This document shows positions 35,746 to 46,027 of a stretch of DNA of 59,852 nucleotides, one piece after another. The DNA is from Enhydrobacter sp. (GTDB lineage Bacteria; Pseudomonadota; Alphaproteobacteria; Reyranellales; Reyranellaceae): positions 1 through 59,852 of the forward strand of contig JAHCJV010000030.1 in the NCBI GenBank assembly GCA_026126105.1. The letters are read 5' to 3'. The position numbers and the translations under genes are program-made. The notes under the pieces were generated by a model. That model was given only the letters and a program-made list of their open reading frames with translations, did not search any database and had not been told where the DNA came from. The first letter of the stretch is position 1; the number at the start of each line of letters is the position of its first letter.

Positions 35746-36729
35746 TCACGCCGGCTCGATCTTCAGCCCCTTGATGACCTCGAGCACGACGGGTCCTTCT
35801 TCGTCGAGGACTTTGCGAAAATAGGTACGGTCGCGCGCGCTCTCGTCGATGCCGAACTGGTCGTTGATCTTGAGCACCCGCTCAGTCTTGCCGCCCTCGA
35901 TCATGAGGTCTGAGAGCCGCTGTACGATGGGCTCCGGCGTACCGGCGGGGGCGGCGCAGCCGACCCAACCGCGCACCTGGAATGCCTTGTCGGTAAATCC
36001 TTGCTCGAAGAAGGTCGCCACGTCGGGCATTTTCTTCATGCGCTCGAGCGTTGGCACCGCGATCACCTTGACGGCGCCCTGCTGCAGGAAGGGCAGTTGC
36101 GAGGCGTAGCTGCCGGTCGCGGTCTGCACATTACCGGCTGCCACGTCCGGCCACATTGCGCCTTCACCGCGGTAATGCACAGGTTCAAGCTTGAAACCGT
36201 GGTTCTGGTTCAGCGTCTCGGCCACGACATGGGCGAACGACCCGGCACCGTAGGTTGCCGCCGATACCTTTCGATCCTTCGACCAGGCGGCGAACTCCTT
36301 GACGTCCTTCACCGGAACGTCCTTGTGGACCGCCATCGGCAAATGGCCGGTATTGAACCAGGCGACGAGGGTGAAGTCCTTGTCCGGATCGTACGGCAGC
36401 TTCTTGAACAGCGCCTTGTTCTGGACCATCGTCGTCGAGTTGGTGAACATCAGCGTATAGCCGTCGGGCGGCGCGTTCTTTACGAGCTCGGCGCCGATTG
36501 CCCCCGCCGCGCCGGTCTTGTTCTCGACCACCACCGACTGCCCGAGCTTCTGCGAGACATACTCTCCGTAGGCTCGGGCAAAAATATCGGTGAGTCCGCC
36601 GGGCGGATAGGTGCATACGATCCTGATAGGCTTGCTCGGCCATACGCCCTGGCCGATCGCCGGCGCCGGCAGCAAAGCCGCCGCCGCGCCCCATCGCAGG
36701 ACATCGCGCCGCTTCGGACGGATCAGCAT
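35746..36729 (-). CDS. Bug/TctC-type periplasmic solute-binding protein (second copy)
   Basis: A 327-residue paralogue of the preceding protein, with the same landmarks (WPSKPIRIVCTYPPGGLTDIFARAYGE, KTGAAGAIGAELV, HYRGEGAMWPDVAAG). The signal peptide (RRDVLRWGAAAALLPAPAIGQ) begins after a double arginine. The ATG at 36729 has GGGAGG upstream. Tandem duplication is likely, and divergence in the ligand-binding central region suggests different carboxylates. It follows the CoA-transferase gene by 45 bp. Confidence 0.9.
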   Translation of the reverse strand: MLIRPKRRDVLRWGAAAALLPAPAIGQGVWPSKPIRIVCTYPPGGLTDIFARAYGEYVSQKLGQSVVVENKTGAAGAIGAELVKNAPPDGYTLMFTNSTTMVQNKALFKKLPYDPDKDFTLVAWFNTGHLPMAVHKDVPVKDVKEFAAWSKDRKVSAATYGAGSFAHVVAETLNQNHGFKLEPVHYRGEGAMWPDVAAGNVQTATGSYASQLPFLQQGAVKVIAVPTLERMKKMPDVATFFEQGFTDKAFQVRGWVGCAAPAGTPEPIVQRLSDLMIEGGKTERVLKINDQFGIDESARDRTYFRKVLDEEGPVVLEVIKGLKIEPA

Positions 36730-36774
36730 CGTCGCCTCCCAGCGGGGCAACGCAATGTCGAACTGTTCGCGGTC

Positions 36775-37968
36775 TTACGCCGTCTTCGTTGCACCCGCTC
36801 GCAGCATGGCATCGATTTCAGGTTGGGTGAAGCCTGCTTCGCGCAGGACCTCGACACTGTGCTCGCCCAGCCGGGGCTGGAGTCGGGTGATCTCGGGCTT
36901 GGTCTTGCTGAAGCTCGGCGCAATACCCGGCATGCGCAGCTTGCCCTCCGTCGGATGGTCGACTTCCTGCCAGTAGCCGGTGGCCTCGAGCTGCGGGTCG
37001 ACGAACAGATCATCGAGCGTGTTGACCGGCCCATGCGGCACGTTGGAATTCTTCAGCAGCTCGACCCATTCGGCGTTGGTCCGCTCGGCGCAGAGACCGG
37101 CAAGGGTGGCGTAATATTGCTCGACGTTCTTCAGGCGATTGGCCATGCCCTGGAAGCGAGGGTCCTTGGCGAGATCGTCTCGACCGACGAGGACGCAGAA
37201 CTCTCGCCAGTGACCATCGGTGTAGGGCAGCAGGGCAAAGTAGCCGTCCTTCGAAGGATACGGCCGCCGTTCCTTGTTGAGCACGCGCTTGTAGCCCGCA
37301 GTGTCGAGCGCCGGTTTGAACGTCTCGCCATAAAGGTGCTCGACCATCACGAAAGAGACCAGCGTCTCGAACATCGGCACCTCGACGGCCTGGCCCTTTC
37401 CGGTGCGCTCACGCGCGAAAAGGGCCGCGAGCACTGCAGAGACCACCCCGTTAGAACTCGTCTTGTCGGCAACGATCGTCGGCAGGAAGCGCGGCTGTCC
37501 GGCAACGACGCTCTGCAGGGCGGCGAGGCCCGAGCCCGCCTGGATGATGTCGTCGTAGGCCGCCTTGCCGCCCATTGGGCCCGCGGCGCGATAGCCGTAG
37601 GTCGCGAGATAGACGAGGCGCGGATTGATCTTCTCGAACGCCTCGTACTCGACACCGAGGCGCTTAGCGGGGTCGGGCCGGTAGTTGTGCATCAGCACGT
37701 CCGCGGTTTCGGCGAGCTTGAACAAAGCTTTGCGTCCGGCCTCCTGCTTGAGGTCGAGCACGATCGAGCGCTTGGAGCGATTGCAGCCAAGATAGAAGGC
37801 GGCCATTCCCGGATGGCGCGCAGGCCCGAGCACTCGCGTGGTGTCGCCTTCGGGCGGCTCGATCTTGATCACATCCGCCCCGAGATCGCCGAGCTGCTGC
37901 GCGGCCCACGGCCCCAGCACGACCGTCGTGCAGTCGAGAATTCTCACTCCGGCCAGCGGACCCGCCAT
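36775..37968 (-). CDS. Class III CoA-transferase (CaiB/BaiF family)
   Basis: A 397-residue enzyme that moves CoA between carboxylic acids. The start PLAGVRILDCTTVVLGPWAAQQLGDLGADVIKIEPPEGDTTR is classic. The conserved aspartate region AAYDDIIQAGSGLAALQSV contains the residue that forms the aspartyl-CoA intermediate. The ATG at 37968 follows GGAGGA. Linkage to two carboxylate receptors suggests uptake and CoA activation of an organic acid, which is an inference. Substrate unknown. Confidence 0.92.
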   Translation of the reverse strand: MAGPLAGVRILDCTTVVLGPWAAQQLGDLGADVIKIEPPEGDTTRVLGPARHPGMAAFYLGCNRSKRSIVLDLKQEAGRKALFKLAETADVLMHNYRPDPAKRLGVEYEAFEKINPRLVYLATYGYRAAGPMGGKAAYDDIIQAGSGLAALQSVVAGQPRFLPTIVADKTSSNGVVSAVLAALFARERTGKGQAVEVPMFETLVSFVMVEHLYGETFKPALDTAGYKRVLNKERRPYPSKDGYFALLPYTDGHWREFCVLVGRDDLAKDPRFQGMANRLKNVEQYYATLAGLCAERTNAEWVELLKNSNVPHGPVNTLDDLFVDPQLEATGYWQEVDHPTEGKLRMPGIAPSFSKTKPEITRLQPRLGEHSVEVLREAGFTQPEIDAMLRAGATKTA

Positions 37969-38172
37969 TCCAAATTCCTCCACGTCCTTTCCCGCATCTT
38001 AGACGTCACTTGCATATGTACGAAACAGGCCAAAGACCCCTGCGAAATTCCTTCAGGATGAAAGGACTGGGCCAGTCTTGCACGACCTTGCGCATGCAGG
38101 GCCATTGTTTGCGGGCCGCTTGCGGTCGGGCCGGCGATCGTCTAACCGCCTCGCGGGGGAAACGTACCAGGA

Positions 38173-39024
38173 ATGATCGCCAACGCTTTCTTGTGGGTCC
38201 TCAACCGAACGCCTTCCCTTCGACGAGCCATGTGGCGCTTGTTCTTCGACGTGCTCGCGGCCCGTTTCGGCAACGTTGGCTGGTGGACGCTGATGAACTA
38301 CGGCTACGCCGAGTTGGAAAGCGAAACCGGTTCGTTCGATCTAGAACCGGAGGACGAAGCCGAGCGCTATCCGATCGCACTTTACCATCATGTCGCGACC
38401 ATGGTGCCAGTCGCCGGCTGCGACGTGCTGGAGATCGGCAGCGGCCGTGGCGGCGGCGCCTCGTACGTCGCGCGTTATCTCAAACCGCGCAGCATGGTGG
38501 GAATCGATCTCAGCGGCAGGGCGGTGGCCTTCAGCAACAGGCGCCATGTCGTCGCCAATCTGCACTTCCGCCAAGGCGACGCCGAACGACTTCCTTTCGA
38601 GGATCAGAGCTTCGATTCGGTCATCAACGTCGAATCGTCTTTCTGCTATCCGTCGATCGACGGCTTTTTCGCGGAAGTGAAACGCGTCCTGCGTCCAGGT
38701 GGCCATCTGCACTACACCGACCTTCGGCTGGCGCACGAGCTCGTCGCCTGGCACGCTGCGATCTCGCGCTCCGGGCTGGAGATCGTCCACGAGCAAGACA
38801 TTACGACCAATGTGATTGAGGCCTTGCGTCGCGACAGCAACCGCCGCCGCGATGGTGGAAGGCGCATCGCGGGCGGTCCATTCTCGGCCATTGCCGATGT
38901 CTTCACCGGCGTCGGCGGAACGCGCATCCCGTCCCTGCTCGCCTCCGGAGGGATGGCCTACCACAGCTTTCTCTTGCGCAAGCCGCCGGTCGCCCAGCCC
39001 TCGGCCGCCTATGCAGCCGGTTGA
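38173..39024 (+). CDS. SAM-dependent methyltransferase (methyltransf_11 type)
   Basis: 283 residues. The SAM-binding site VLEIGSGRGGGASYVARYL is near residue 86, followed by VGIDLSGRAVAFSNRR and the acidic DAERLPFEDQSFDSVINVESS, all typical of the class I fold. The N-terminal hydrophobic helix (MIANAFLWVLNRTPSLRRAMWRLFFDVLAARFG) suggests membrane association. Overall it resembles methyltransferases acting on lipids or polyketides. It stands alone, divergent from the CoA-transferase. Its stop lies 36 bp before the leuA leader peptide. Confidence 0.82.
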   Translation: MIANAFLWVLNRTPSLRRAMWRLFFDVLAARFGNVGWWTLMNYGYAELESETGSFDLEPEDEAERYPIALYHHVATMVPVAGCDVLEIGSGRGGGASYVARYLKPRSMVGIDLSGRAVAFSNRRHVVANLHFRQGDAERLPFEDQSFDSVINVESSFCYPSIDGFFAEVKRVLRPGGHLHYTDLRLAHELVAWHAAISRSGLEIVHEQDITTNVIEALRRDSNRRRDGGRRIAGGPFSAIADVFTGVGGTRIPSLLASGGMAYHSFLLRKPPVAQPSAAYAAG

Positions 39025-39059
39025 CGCGAGGCCGCAAATCGGGGAATGTCTGGCCCGCA

Positions 39060-40869
<1,810 letters not shown>

Positions 40870-40875
40870 TTTGCA

Positions 40876-40902
40876 GGAGGGCGCCAGTGCCCGACGCCCT
40901 CC
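40876..40902 (+). terminator. Hairpin after leuA
   Basis: GGAGGGCG (40876-40883) pairs with CGCCCTCC (40895-40902) around an 11-nt loop. No T-run follows, so it is at best a weak intrinsic terminator or an mRNA 3' stabiliser. Confidence 0.4.
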
Positions 40903-40952
40903 CGACTGACGCGCCGCTGGAGTGCGGCCGCCCCAGCGCGTAGAACGCACAC

Positions 40953-42314
40953 ATGGCCAAACTGAAGAACAGTGTCCCGCGCAAGCCGCCTCCGCCCCCC
41001 GGGGTCGATGCCGATCTCCTGGCAGACCTGATGAAATGGGCGAAGGCGGCCGGCGCGGATTCCGCCGAAGGCTACTACGTCAGCGGCGAATCGATCTCGG
41101 TCGCTCAGCGGATGGGGAAGCGCGAGAAACTTGAGGGCAGCGAGGGCCGCGATCTGCGGCTGCGAGCCTTCATCGGCCAGCGCTCGGCCTCCGTCTCGTC
41201 GACTGACTTTTCACCCAAGGCCTTGCGCGCGCTCGTCGAGCGTGCGGTGAGCATGGCGCGCGCGGTACCGGAGGACCCCTACGCCGGAATTGCGCCAGTG
41301 GAGCTGCTGGCCACAACCTGGCCGGATCTCGATCTGGACGACAAGCGCCGGCCACCATCGGCCAAGGCGCTTCTGGGTCTCGCAGCCGAGGCCGAAGATG
41401 CCGCCCGCTCGGTGAAGGGCGTAACAAATTCCGAAGGCGCTGAAGCGAGCTGGAGCCGCACGACCATGATGCTGGTCACCAGCAATGGCTTCAGTGGCGG
41501 CAATCGGCGCAGCGGCTACTCGCTGTCGTGCGCGGTGCTCGCTGGCGAAGGGACTGGCATGGAGCGCGACTATGAGTGGTCGAGCGCCATCCATTTCGAC
41601 GACCTGATGCCGGCAGCCAAGGTCGGCCGAAATGCCGGCAGATTCGCCGTCGAGCGGCTCAACCCGCGCAAGGCTGGCAACGCGCGTGTGCCGGTCGTCT
41701 ATGATCGCCGCCTTGCGGGCGGAATTCTCGGTCACCTTGCAGGCGCCATCAACGGCCGTGGCATTGCCCGCGGTACGTCCTTCCTTAAGGACAGCCTGGG
41801 TCAGCGGATCTTCGCCGAAGGCGTCCGTATCATCGACAATCCCCATCGCAAGCGCGGACTGGGCAGCCGGCCGTTCGACGGCGAAGGCCTCCCCACCAAA
41901 CGCCGGGCAGTGATCGACGACGGCAATCTGACCACGTGGCTGCTCGATCTCGCTTCGGCGCGCCAGCTCAATCTCCCGCCGACCGGACACGGGCCGGGCG
42001 GCAGCACCTCCAATTTCTATCTGGAGAAGGGCACGCTTTCCCCAGATGAGCTGATCGCTGACATAAAAAGTGGTCTCTACATTACCGATTTGATCGGCTT
42101 TGGCGTGAACGGCGTCACCGGCGACTATAGCCGAGGCGCTTCGGGCTTTTGGATCGAAAACGGCAAGAAGGCCTGGCCGGTGAGCGGCCTCACCGTGGCC
42201 GGCAATCTCAAGGACATGTTCCTGAACATGACCGCCGCGAACGACCTGCAGTTCAAGAGTTCGACAAATGCGCCGACGGTACGAATCGAAGGGATGACGA
42301 TCGCCGGTTCATGA
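40953..42314 (+). CDS. pmbA: TldE/PmbA, partner of TldD
   Basis: A 453-residue U62-family protein without the HExxxH site, as expected for the regulatory half of the TldD/TldE protease. Typical segments are GADSAEGYYVSGESISVAQR, LRLRAFIGQRSASVSSTDFS, GRGIARGTSFLKDSLGQRIF and GVNGVTGDYSRGASGFWIENG. TldD is at 4095-5552, so the pair is split by about 35 kb. It is followed after 12 bp by a lytic transglycosylase gene. Confidence 0.93.
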   Translation: MAKLKNSVPRKPPPPPGVDADLLADLMKWAKAAGADSAEGYYVSGESISVAQRMGKREKLEGSEGRDLRLRAFIGQRSASVSSTDFSPKALRALVERAVSMARAVPEDPYAGIAPVELLATTWPDLDLDDKRRPPSAKALLGLAAEAEDAARSVKGVTNSEGAEASWSRTTMMLVTSNGFSGGNRRSGYSLSCAVLAGEGTGMERDYEWSSAIHFDDLMPAAKVGRNAGRFAVERLNPRKAGNARVPVVYDRRLAGGILGHLAGAINGRGIARGTSFLKDSLGQRIFAEGVRIIDNPHRKRGLGSRPFDGEGLPTKRRAVIDDGNLTTWLLDLASARQLNLPPTGHGPGGSTSNFYLEKGTLSPDELIADIKSGLYITDLIGFGVNGVTGDYSRGASGFWIENGKKAWPVSGLTVAGNLKDMFLNMTAANDLQFKSSTNAPTVRIEGMTIAGS

Positions 42315-42326
42315 TAGAATCAGCAT

Positions 42327-43526
42327 ATGTTCCCCTCCCCCAAGCTCGTCCTTCTGGCCGCAACGACGGCGCTCGTCACAGCCCCTGCGCTGGCGCAGAG
42401 CGACTTCCAGTCCTGCCTGCAGAACATCCGGAGCGAAGCGGCGCGCCAAGGCGTTCCGACCGCTACCATCGACAGTGCCTTCCGGGGCCTGACGCCTGAC
42501 GCCAAGGTAATCGATCTCGACGGCCGCCAGCCTGAATTCTCTCAAACCTACGGGAGGTATATCGGCAATGCGGTGACGCCCGACCGTATTGCGAGAGGCC
42601 AGCAGAAACTCCAGCAATACCGCAGTCTGCTCCGCGAGATCGAGCGCGAATACGGCGTGGCGCCGCAGTATCTCATGGCCTTCTGGGGCGTCGAGACCAA
42701 CTACGGCTCCTTCATGGGCGATTTCTCCGCCTTGCGCTCGGTCGCGACGCTCGCCTGCATGACCAAGCGGCAGGCGTTCTTCGGCAACGAGACAGTTCAG
42801 GCGCTCCGCATCCTGGCGAACAACCACATGACGACGCAGCAAATGAAGGGCTCGTGGGCCGGCGCGATGGGCAACATGCAGTTCATGCCCTCGACCTTCA
42901 CCAAGTGGGCGGTCGATCGCGACGGCAATGGTCGCATCGATATCTGGAACAGCATGCCCGACGCCTTCGCGTCGGCGGCGAACTTTCTCCGCGGCGTCGG
43001 CTTCAAGCCGGGCCTCCCGGCAGCCGAAGAGGTGATCCTGCCGCAAGGCTTCCCTCTCGATCAGGCCGACACTACGGTCGAGAAGCCGGTCCGCGCCTGG
43101 GCCGCAATGGGCGTAAAGCGCGCGGGTGGCGGCGCCTTGCCGACAAGCGACGAGCCGTCTCAGATCATCCTGCCCGCTGGCTGGCGCGGCCCCGCCTTCA
43201 TCCTCTATCCGAACTTCAAGGCGGTGATGAACTGGAACCGCTCGACGCTCTATGCGCTGTCGGTCGCCATCCTGGCCCAGCAGATCGCGGGCGGGCCGAC
43301 GGTCATGCAATCTGCCCCGGCCGACGACGCGCCGCTGGCGCGCGACACTATCGTCGACATCCAGACACGACTTGCGAAGCTCGGCTTCTACACCGACGAG
43401 GCGGATGGACTTCTCGGTCCCAAGACGCGCTCGGCCGTGCGCCTGTTCCAGAAGCAGGCGGGCTTGCCCGCCGACGGCCATCCCACACCGGACATGGTGG
43501 CGCGGCTGCAGCGCACCGTGCGCTGA
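42327..43526 (+). CDS. Lytic murein transglycosylase (MltB/SltB type) with peptidoglycan-binding domain
   Basis: A 399-residue periplasmic enzyme that cleaves peptidoglycan glycan strands. It has a signal peptide (MFPSPKLVLLAATTALVTAPALAQ). The catalytic domain contains AFWGVETNYGSFMGD (catalytic Glu near residue 118) and GSWAGAMGNMQFMPSTFTKWAVD. The C-terminal PG_binding_1 domain (IVDIQTRLAKLGFYTDEADGLLGPKTRSAVRLFQKQAGLPADG) anchors it to the wall. The length is normal for SltB-like enzymes. It may be co-transcribed with pmbA. Confidence 0.93.
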   Translation: MFPSPKLVLLAATTALVTAPALAQSDFQSCLQNIRSEAARQGVPTATIDSAFRGLTPDAKVIDLDGRQPEFSQTYGRYIGNAVTPDRIARGQQKLQQYRSLLREIEREYGVAPQYLMAFWGVETNYGSFMGDFSALRSVATLACMTKRQAFFGNETVQALRILANNHMTTQQMKGSWAGAMGNMQFMPSTFTKWAVDRDGNGRIDIWNSMPDAFASAANFLRGVGFKPGLPAAEEVILPQGFPLDQADTTVEKPVRAWAAMGVKRAGGGALPTSDEPSQIILPAGWRGPAFILYPNFKAVMNWNRSTLYALSVAILAQQIAGGPTVMQSAPADDAPLARDTIVDIQTRLAKLGFYTDEADGLLGPKTRSAVRLFQKQAGLPADGHPTPDMVARLQRTVR

Positions 43527-43538
43527 GGCAACCGGCTT

Positions 43539-44147
43539 TCAGTTGATCGGCACGACCTCGAAGGCGGTGCGCTCGCTGAACACCATCGTGACCTTGTCGC
43601 CCGGCTTCAGCGTCGCGAGCACCTTCTGGCCTTCGGCAGACTTGATCCACGGCGTGCGATAGGGGATGCCGCCGTCGGACGTGACAATGTCGATCTTCTT
43701 GGCCAACAGATCGGTACGAATCACCGTACCCGAGAGCGCCCAGAGCCGCGCGCGCGTACCCGTGCCCAGGATGCCGGGCCCCCGTGCCGGATCGGAGACT
43801 AGCGTCGCGGCCTCCTTGTCGATCTCGGGAGTCGATTTGGCGACCAGCAGGTCGACGACGCGATAGTAACGCAGGTCAACGGTCACCCCCGGGCGCAGAC
43901 GACTGAAGGTATCGCCAGCCGACGAGGCCCCCATTGTCGGGAGCACACGGTAGGAAAGCGTATCGCGCTCGGGGCTCTCGACAATAATCATCCGGGTGCT
44001 CGGGTCAGCCGCGACGATGACGCCCCGAATCGAGATTTCGTCTTCCCTCCCAAGGTCGGCCGCGTGCAACACCGTCGCCGAATTCGACAGAGCGACGACT
44101 ACCGTCGCGGCAAAACCGGCCACCGAACGCAGCAAAGAAGTGAACAT
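43539..44147 (-). CDS. Exported hypothetical protein
   Basis: 202 residues with a signal peptide (MFTSLLRSVAGFAATVVVALSNSATVLHA). The mature part contains two beta-rich stretches of similar flavour (SIRGVIVAADPSTRMIIVESP and LSGTVIRTDLLAKKIDIVTSDGG), suggesting a duplicated OB-like or barrel module. No catalytic motif is visible. It follows the lipid-kinase gene by 24 bp on the same strand, so a link to the envelope lipid cluster is possible. Confidence 0.6.
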   Translation of the reverse strand: MFTSLLRSVAGFAATVVVALSNSATVLHAADLGREDEISIRGVIVAADPSTRMIIVESPERDTLSYRVLPTMGASSAGDTFSRLRPGVTVDLRYYRVVDLLVAKSTPEIDKEAATLVSDPARGPGILGTGTRARLWALSGTVIRTDLLAKKIDIVTSDGGIPYRTPWIKSAEGQKVLATLKPGDKVTMVFSERTAFEVVPIN

Positions 44148-44171
44148 CGCCAGATTCCTCCCGAAGGTGCG

Positions 44172-45095
44172 CTATGCCGGCTGCAACATGCGAATCGCTC
44201 CAACCCCGACACTGATCGACACTGGAAGCGTGAGCGCGTCGTCGCCGTCGATCTGCACCGGCTGGCGGCGTCCTTCGCCGGCGTCGTTCAGAACGGAAAT
44301 TCTGATGTCGCGCCCCGGGATCACACGGTAACCATACGCTGTCGGCAACCATCCCATCAGCAGAGCAAAGCCGAAGCGGAGCGTGTGGGAGCGCCCCCAC
44401 CGCTCGAACAGGCAGACATGAAGCAGCGGCTCACTCAGCATAGCGTTGGGTGCGACAACGTAGGGCCCGGCATAGTGCCGGCCATGCGTAACGATTACTG
44501 ACGCCGCCTCATGGCGCACGCCATCAACTTCGGCGACATAGCGCACTGGCCGGTAGCGCCGCGCTTCGATCAGCGAGCGCCAGACATAAGCGGCTTTGCC
44601 GAGGCGGCGTTTCAACCGCGCGCTCACCCCTGCGACTACCTTGGCATCGAAGCCCGCCCCGGCCATTAGCGAGAAGCAGCGCGGAGAGCCGCCGCCGCTC
44701 GCTTCACCGGGATGAACCAGAACGGCACGGCCAGACATGATGGTATGCGCGAGCGAAGTGGCCTTGAAATCGAGGCCCAGTTCATAAGCCAGCACGTTGG
44801 CGGTGCCGAGCGGCACGATGGCAAGCGGCGGAGCACCCGGACCGCGCCGCGTCAGGCCGTTTACCACTTCGTTGATCGTGCCGTCGCCGCCCGCAACCGC
44901 AATCACGGCATATCGGCCAGCATCGCAGGACTCTGCAATTCGACGCGCATCGCCCACCGCCGCCGTATCGACGAGATCGACCGTCCATCCCGCGGCCTGC
45001 ACGTGCTGCACCACAGCATCGACCAACCCACGCCGTCGGCGCCCCGCCGTCGGGTTCCGGATCAGCAATACGGCTTTGGGAGATGTGAATGTCAT
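44172..45095 (-). CDS. Diacylglycerol kinase-family lipid kinase
   Basis: A 307-residue soluble DAGK_cat protein (DgkB/YegS type, unlike the small membrane DgkA). The nucleotide motif AVAGGDGTINEVVNGL is near residue 68 and is followed by IVPLGTANVLAYELGL. The C-terminal half includes SLMAGAGFDAKVV. Such enzymes phosphorylate diacylglycerol or related lipids. It diverges from the PlcP-like gene, and the Pho box overlaps its start codon. In this context it may return diacylglycerol to phosphatidate. Confidence 0.88.
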   Translation of the reverse strand: MTFTSPKAVLLIRNPTAGRRRRGLVDAVVQHVQAAGWTVDLVDTAAVGDARRIAESCDAGRYAVIAVAGGDGTINEVVNGLTRRGPGAPPLAIVPLGTANVLAYELGLDFKATSLAHTIMSGRAVLVHPGEASGGGSPRCFSLMAGAGFDAKVVAGVSARLKRRLGKAAYVWRSLIEARRYRPVRYVAEVDGVRHEAASVIVTHGRHYAGPYVVAPNAMLSEPLLHVCLFERWGRSHTLRFGFALLMGWLPTAYGYRVIPGRDIRISVLNDAGEGRRQPVQIDGDDALTLPVSISVGVGAIRMLQPA

Positions 45096-45106
45096 CCAAC
45101 CGTCAC
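45089..45106 (+). promoter_or_regulatory. Pho box upstream of the PlcP-like gene
   Basis: ATGTCATCCAACCGTCAC fits the PhoB site of two 7-bp repeats separated by 4 bp (consensus CTGTCAT-N4-CTGTCAT/C): ATGTCAT matches 6 of 7 and CCGTCAC 6 of 7, with the 11-bp period exact. A third partial repeat, GATTCAC, follows at the same 11-bp step (45111-45117). It reads toward the gene at 45204 and lies about 100 bp before its ATG. Confidence 0.65.
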
Positions 45107-45203
45107 AAGCGATTCACTGGCACGCAATCGCTCCCATACACAATCTGCTGAGGTTCGTGCAATCGCGCACGACAGATTTAGTGTCGTCGGATTCCTTATC
45201 CAC

Positions 45204-46022
45204 ATGACTGCCATCGAGCGCCCTCACCACGCTGCCCGGCATCGTGCGATCTTCCTCTCGGACATCCACCTGGGGACGCGCGGTTGCCAGGCCGAGATGC
45301 TGCTCGACTTCCTGAGGAGGAACGAGTCGGAATATCTCTATCTCGTGGGCGACATCGTCGACGGATGGCGGCTCAAGCGGTGGTGGTATTGGCCGCAACC
45401 GCACAACGACGTTGTGCAGAAGATCATGCGCAAGGCGCGCAAAGGCACCAATGTATTCTACATCCCCGGAAATCACGACGAGGCCGCGCGGCAGTATTGC
45501 CAGCTCACCTTCGGCGATGTGCGGGTCGAGGAAGAATGGATTCACGAGACGCCGGACGGCAAGAAGCTGCTGGTGATTCACGGCGACCAGTTCGACGGTA
45601 TCGTACGCTATGCGAAGTGGCTCGCGAAACTGGGCGACTGGGCTTATACAGCGGCGCTGCGCCTCAACACCGTATTCAACTGGGGGCGCCGCAAGCTTGG
45701 GTTGAACTATTGGTCGCTTTCGGCCTTCCTCAAGCACAAGGTGAAGAACGCGGTGCAGTTCATCGCGGACTACGAGCACGCCGTCGCAAGCGAGGCGCGG
45801 CGGCGCGGCGTCGACGGCGTGGTCTGCGGCCACATCCATCACCCCGAGATTCGCACCATCGACGGCATCCTGTACTGCAACGACGGGGACTGGGTGGAGA
45901 GCTGCACGGCCTTGGTCGAGGATTTCGAGGGCCGCCTGCGCATCGTGCACTGGGCTGAAGAGGTCGCGCGCGAGAACTCGGCGATACCGTACAACGCTCC
46001 GGCACGGCTTGCGGCGGAGTAG
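45204..46022 (+). CDS. plcP: Metallophosphoesterase, PlcP-like phospholipase C (LpxH-related)
   Basis: A 272-residue calcineurin-type phosphoesterase with all metal-site motifs: FLSDIHLG, LVGDIVDGW, IPGNHDE, VIHGDQFD and GHIHHPE. Automatic annotation usually calls this family UDP-2,3-diacylglucosamine hydrolase. In Sinorhizobium, roseobacters and SAR11 the homologue PlcP cleaves phosphatidylcholine and phosphatidylglycerol to diacylglycerol during phosphate starvation. The adjacent glycosyltransferase, lipid kinase and Pho box favour PlcP here. The ATG at 45204 is the natural start, since the sequence further upstream is intergenic and antisense to the kinase gene. Confidence 0.8.
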   Translation: MTAIERPHHAARHRAIFLSDIHLGTRGCQAEMLLDFLRRNESEYLYLVGDIVDGWRLKRWWYWPQPHNDVVQKIMRKARKGTNVFYIPGNHDEAARQYCQLTFGDVRVEEEWIHETPDGKKLLVIHGDQFDGIVRYAKWLAKLGDWAYTAALRLNTVFNWGRRKLGLNYWSLSAFLKHKVKNAVQFIADYEHAVASEARRRGVDGVVCGHIHHPEIRTIDGILYCNDGDWVESCTALVEDFEGRLRIVHWAEEVARENSAIPYNAPARLAAE

Positions 46023-46027
46023 CCAGG

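Noticed and set aside
40876..40902. Strong intrinsic terminator after leuA
   Set aside because: The GGAGGGCG/CGCCCTCC hairpin lacks a T-run on the plus strand, so it is listed only as a weak candidate.
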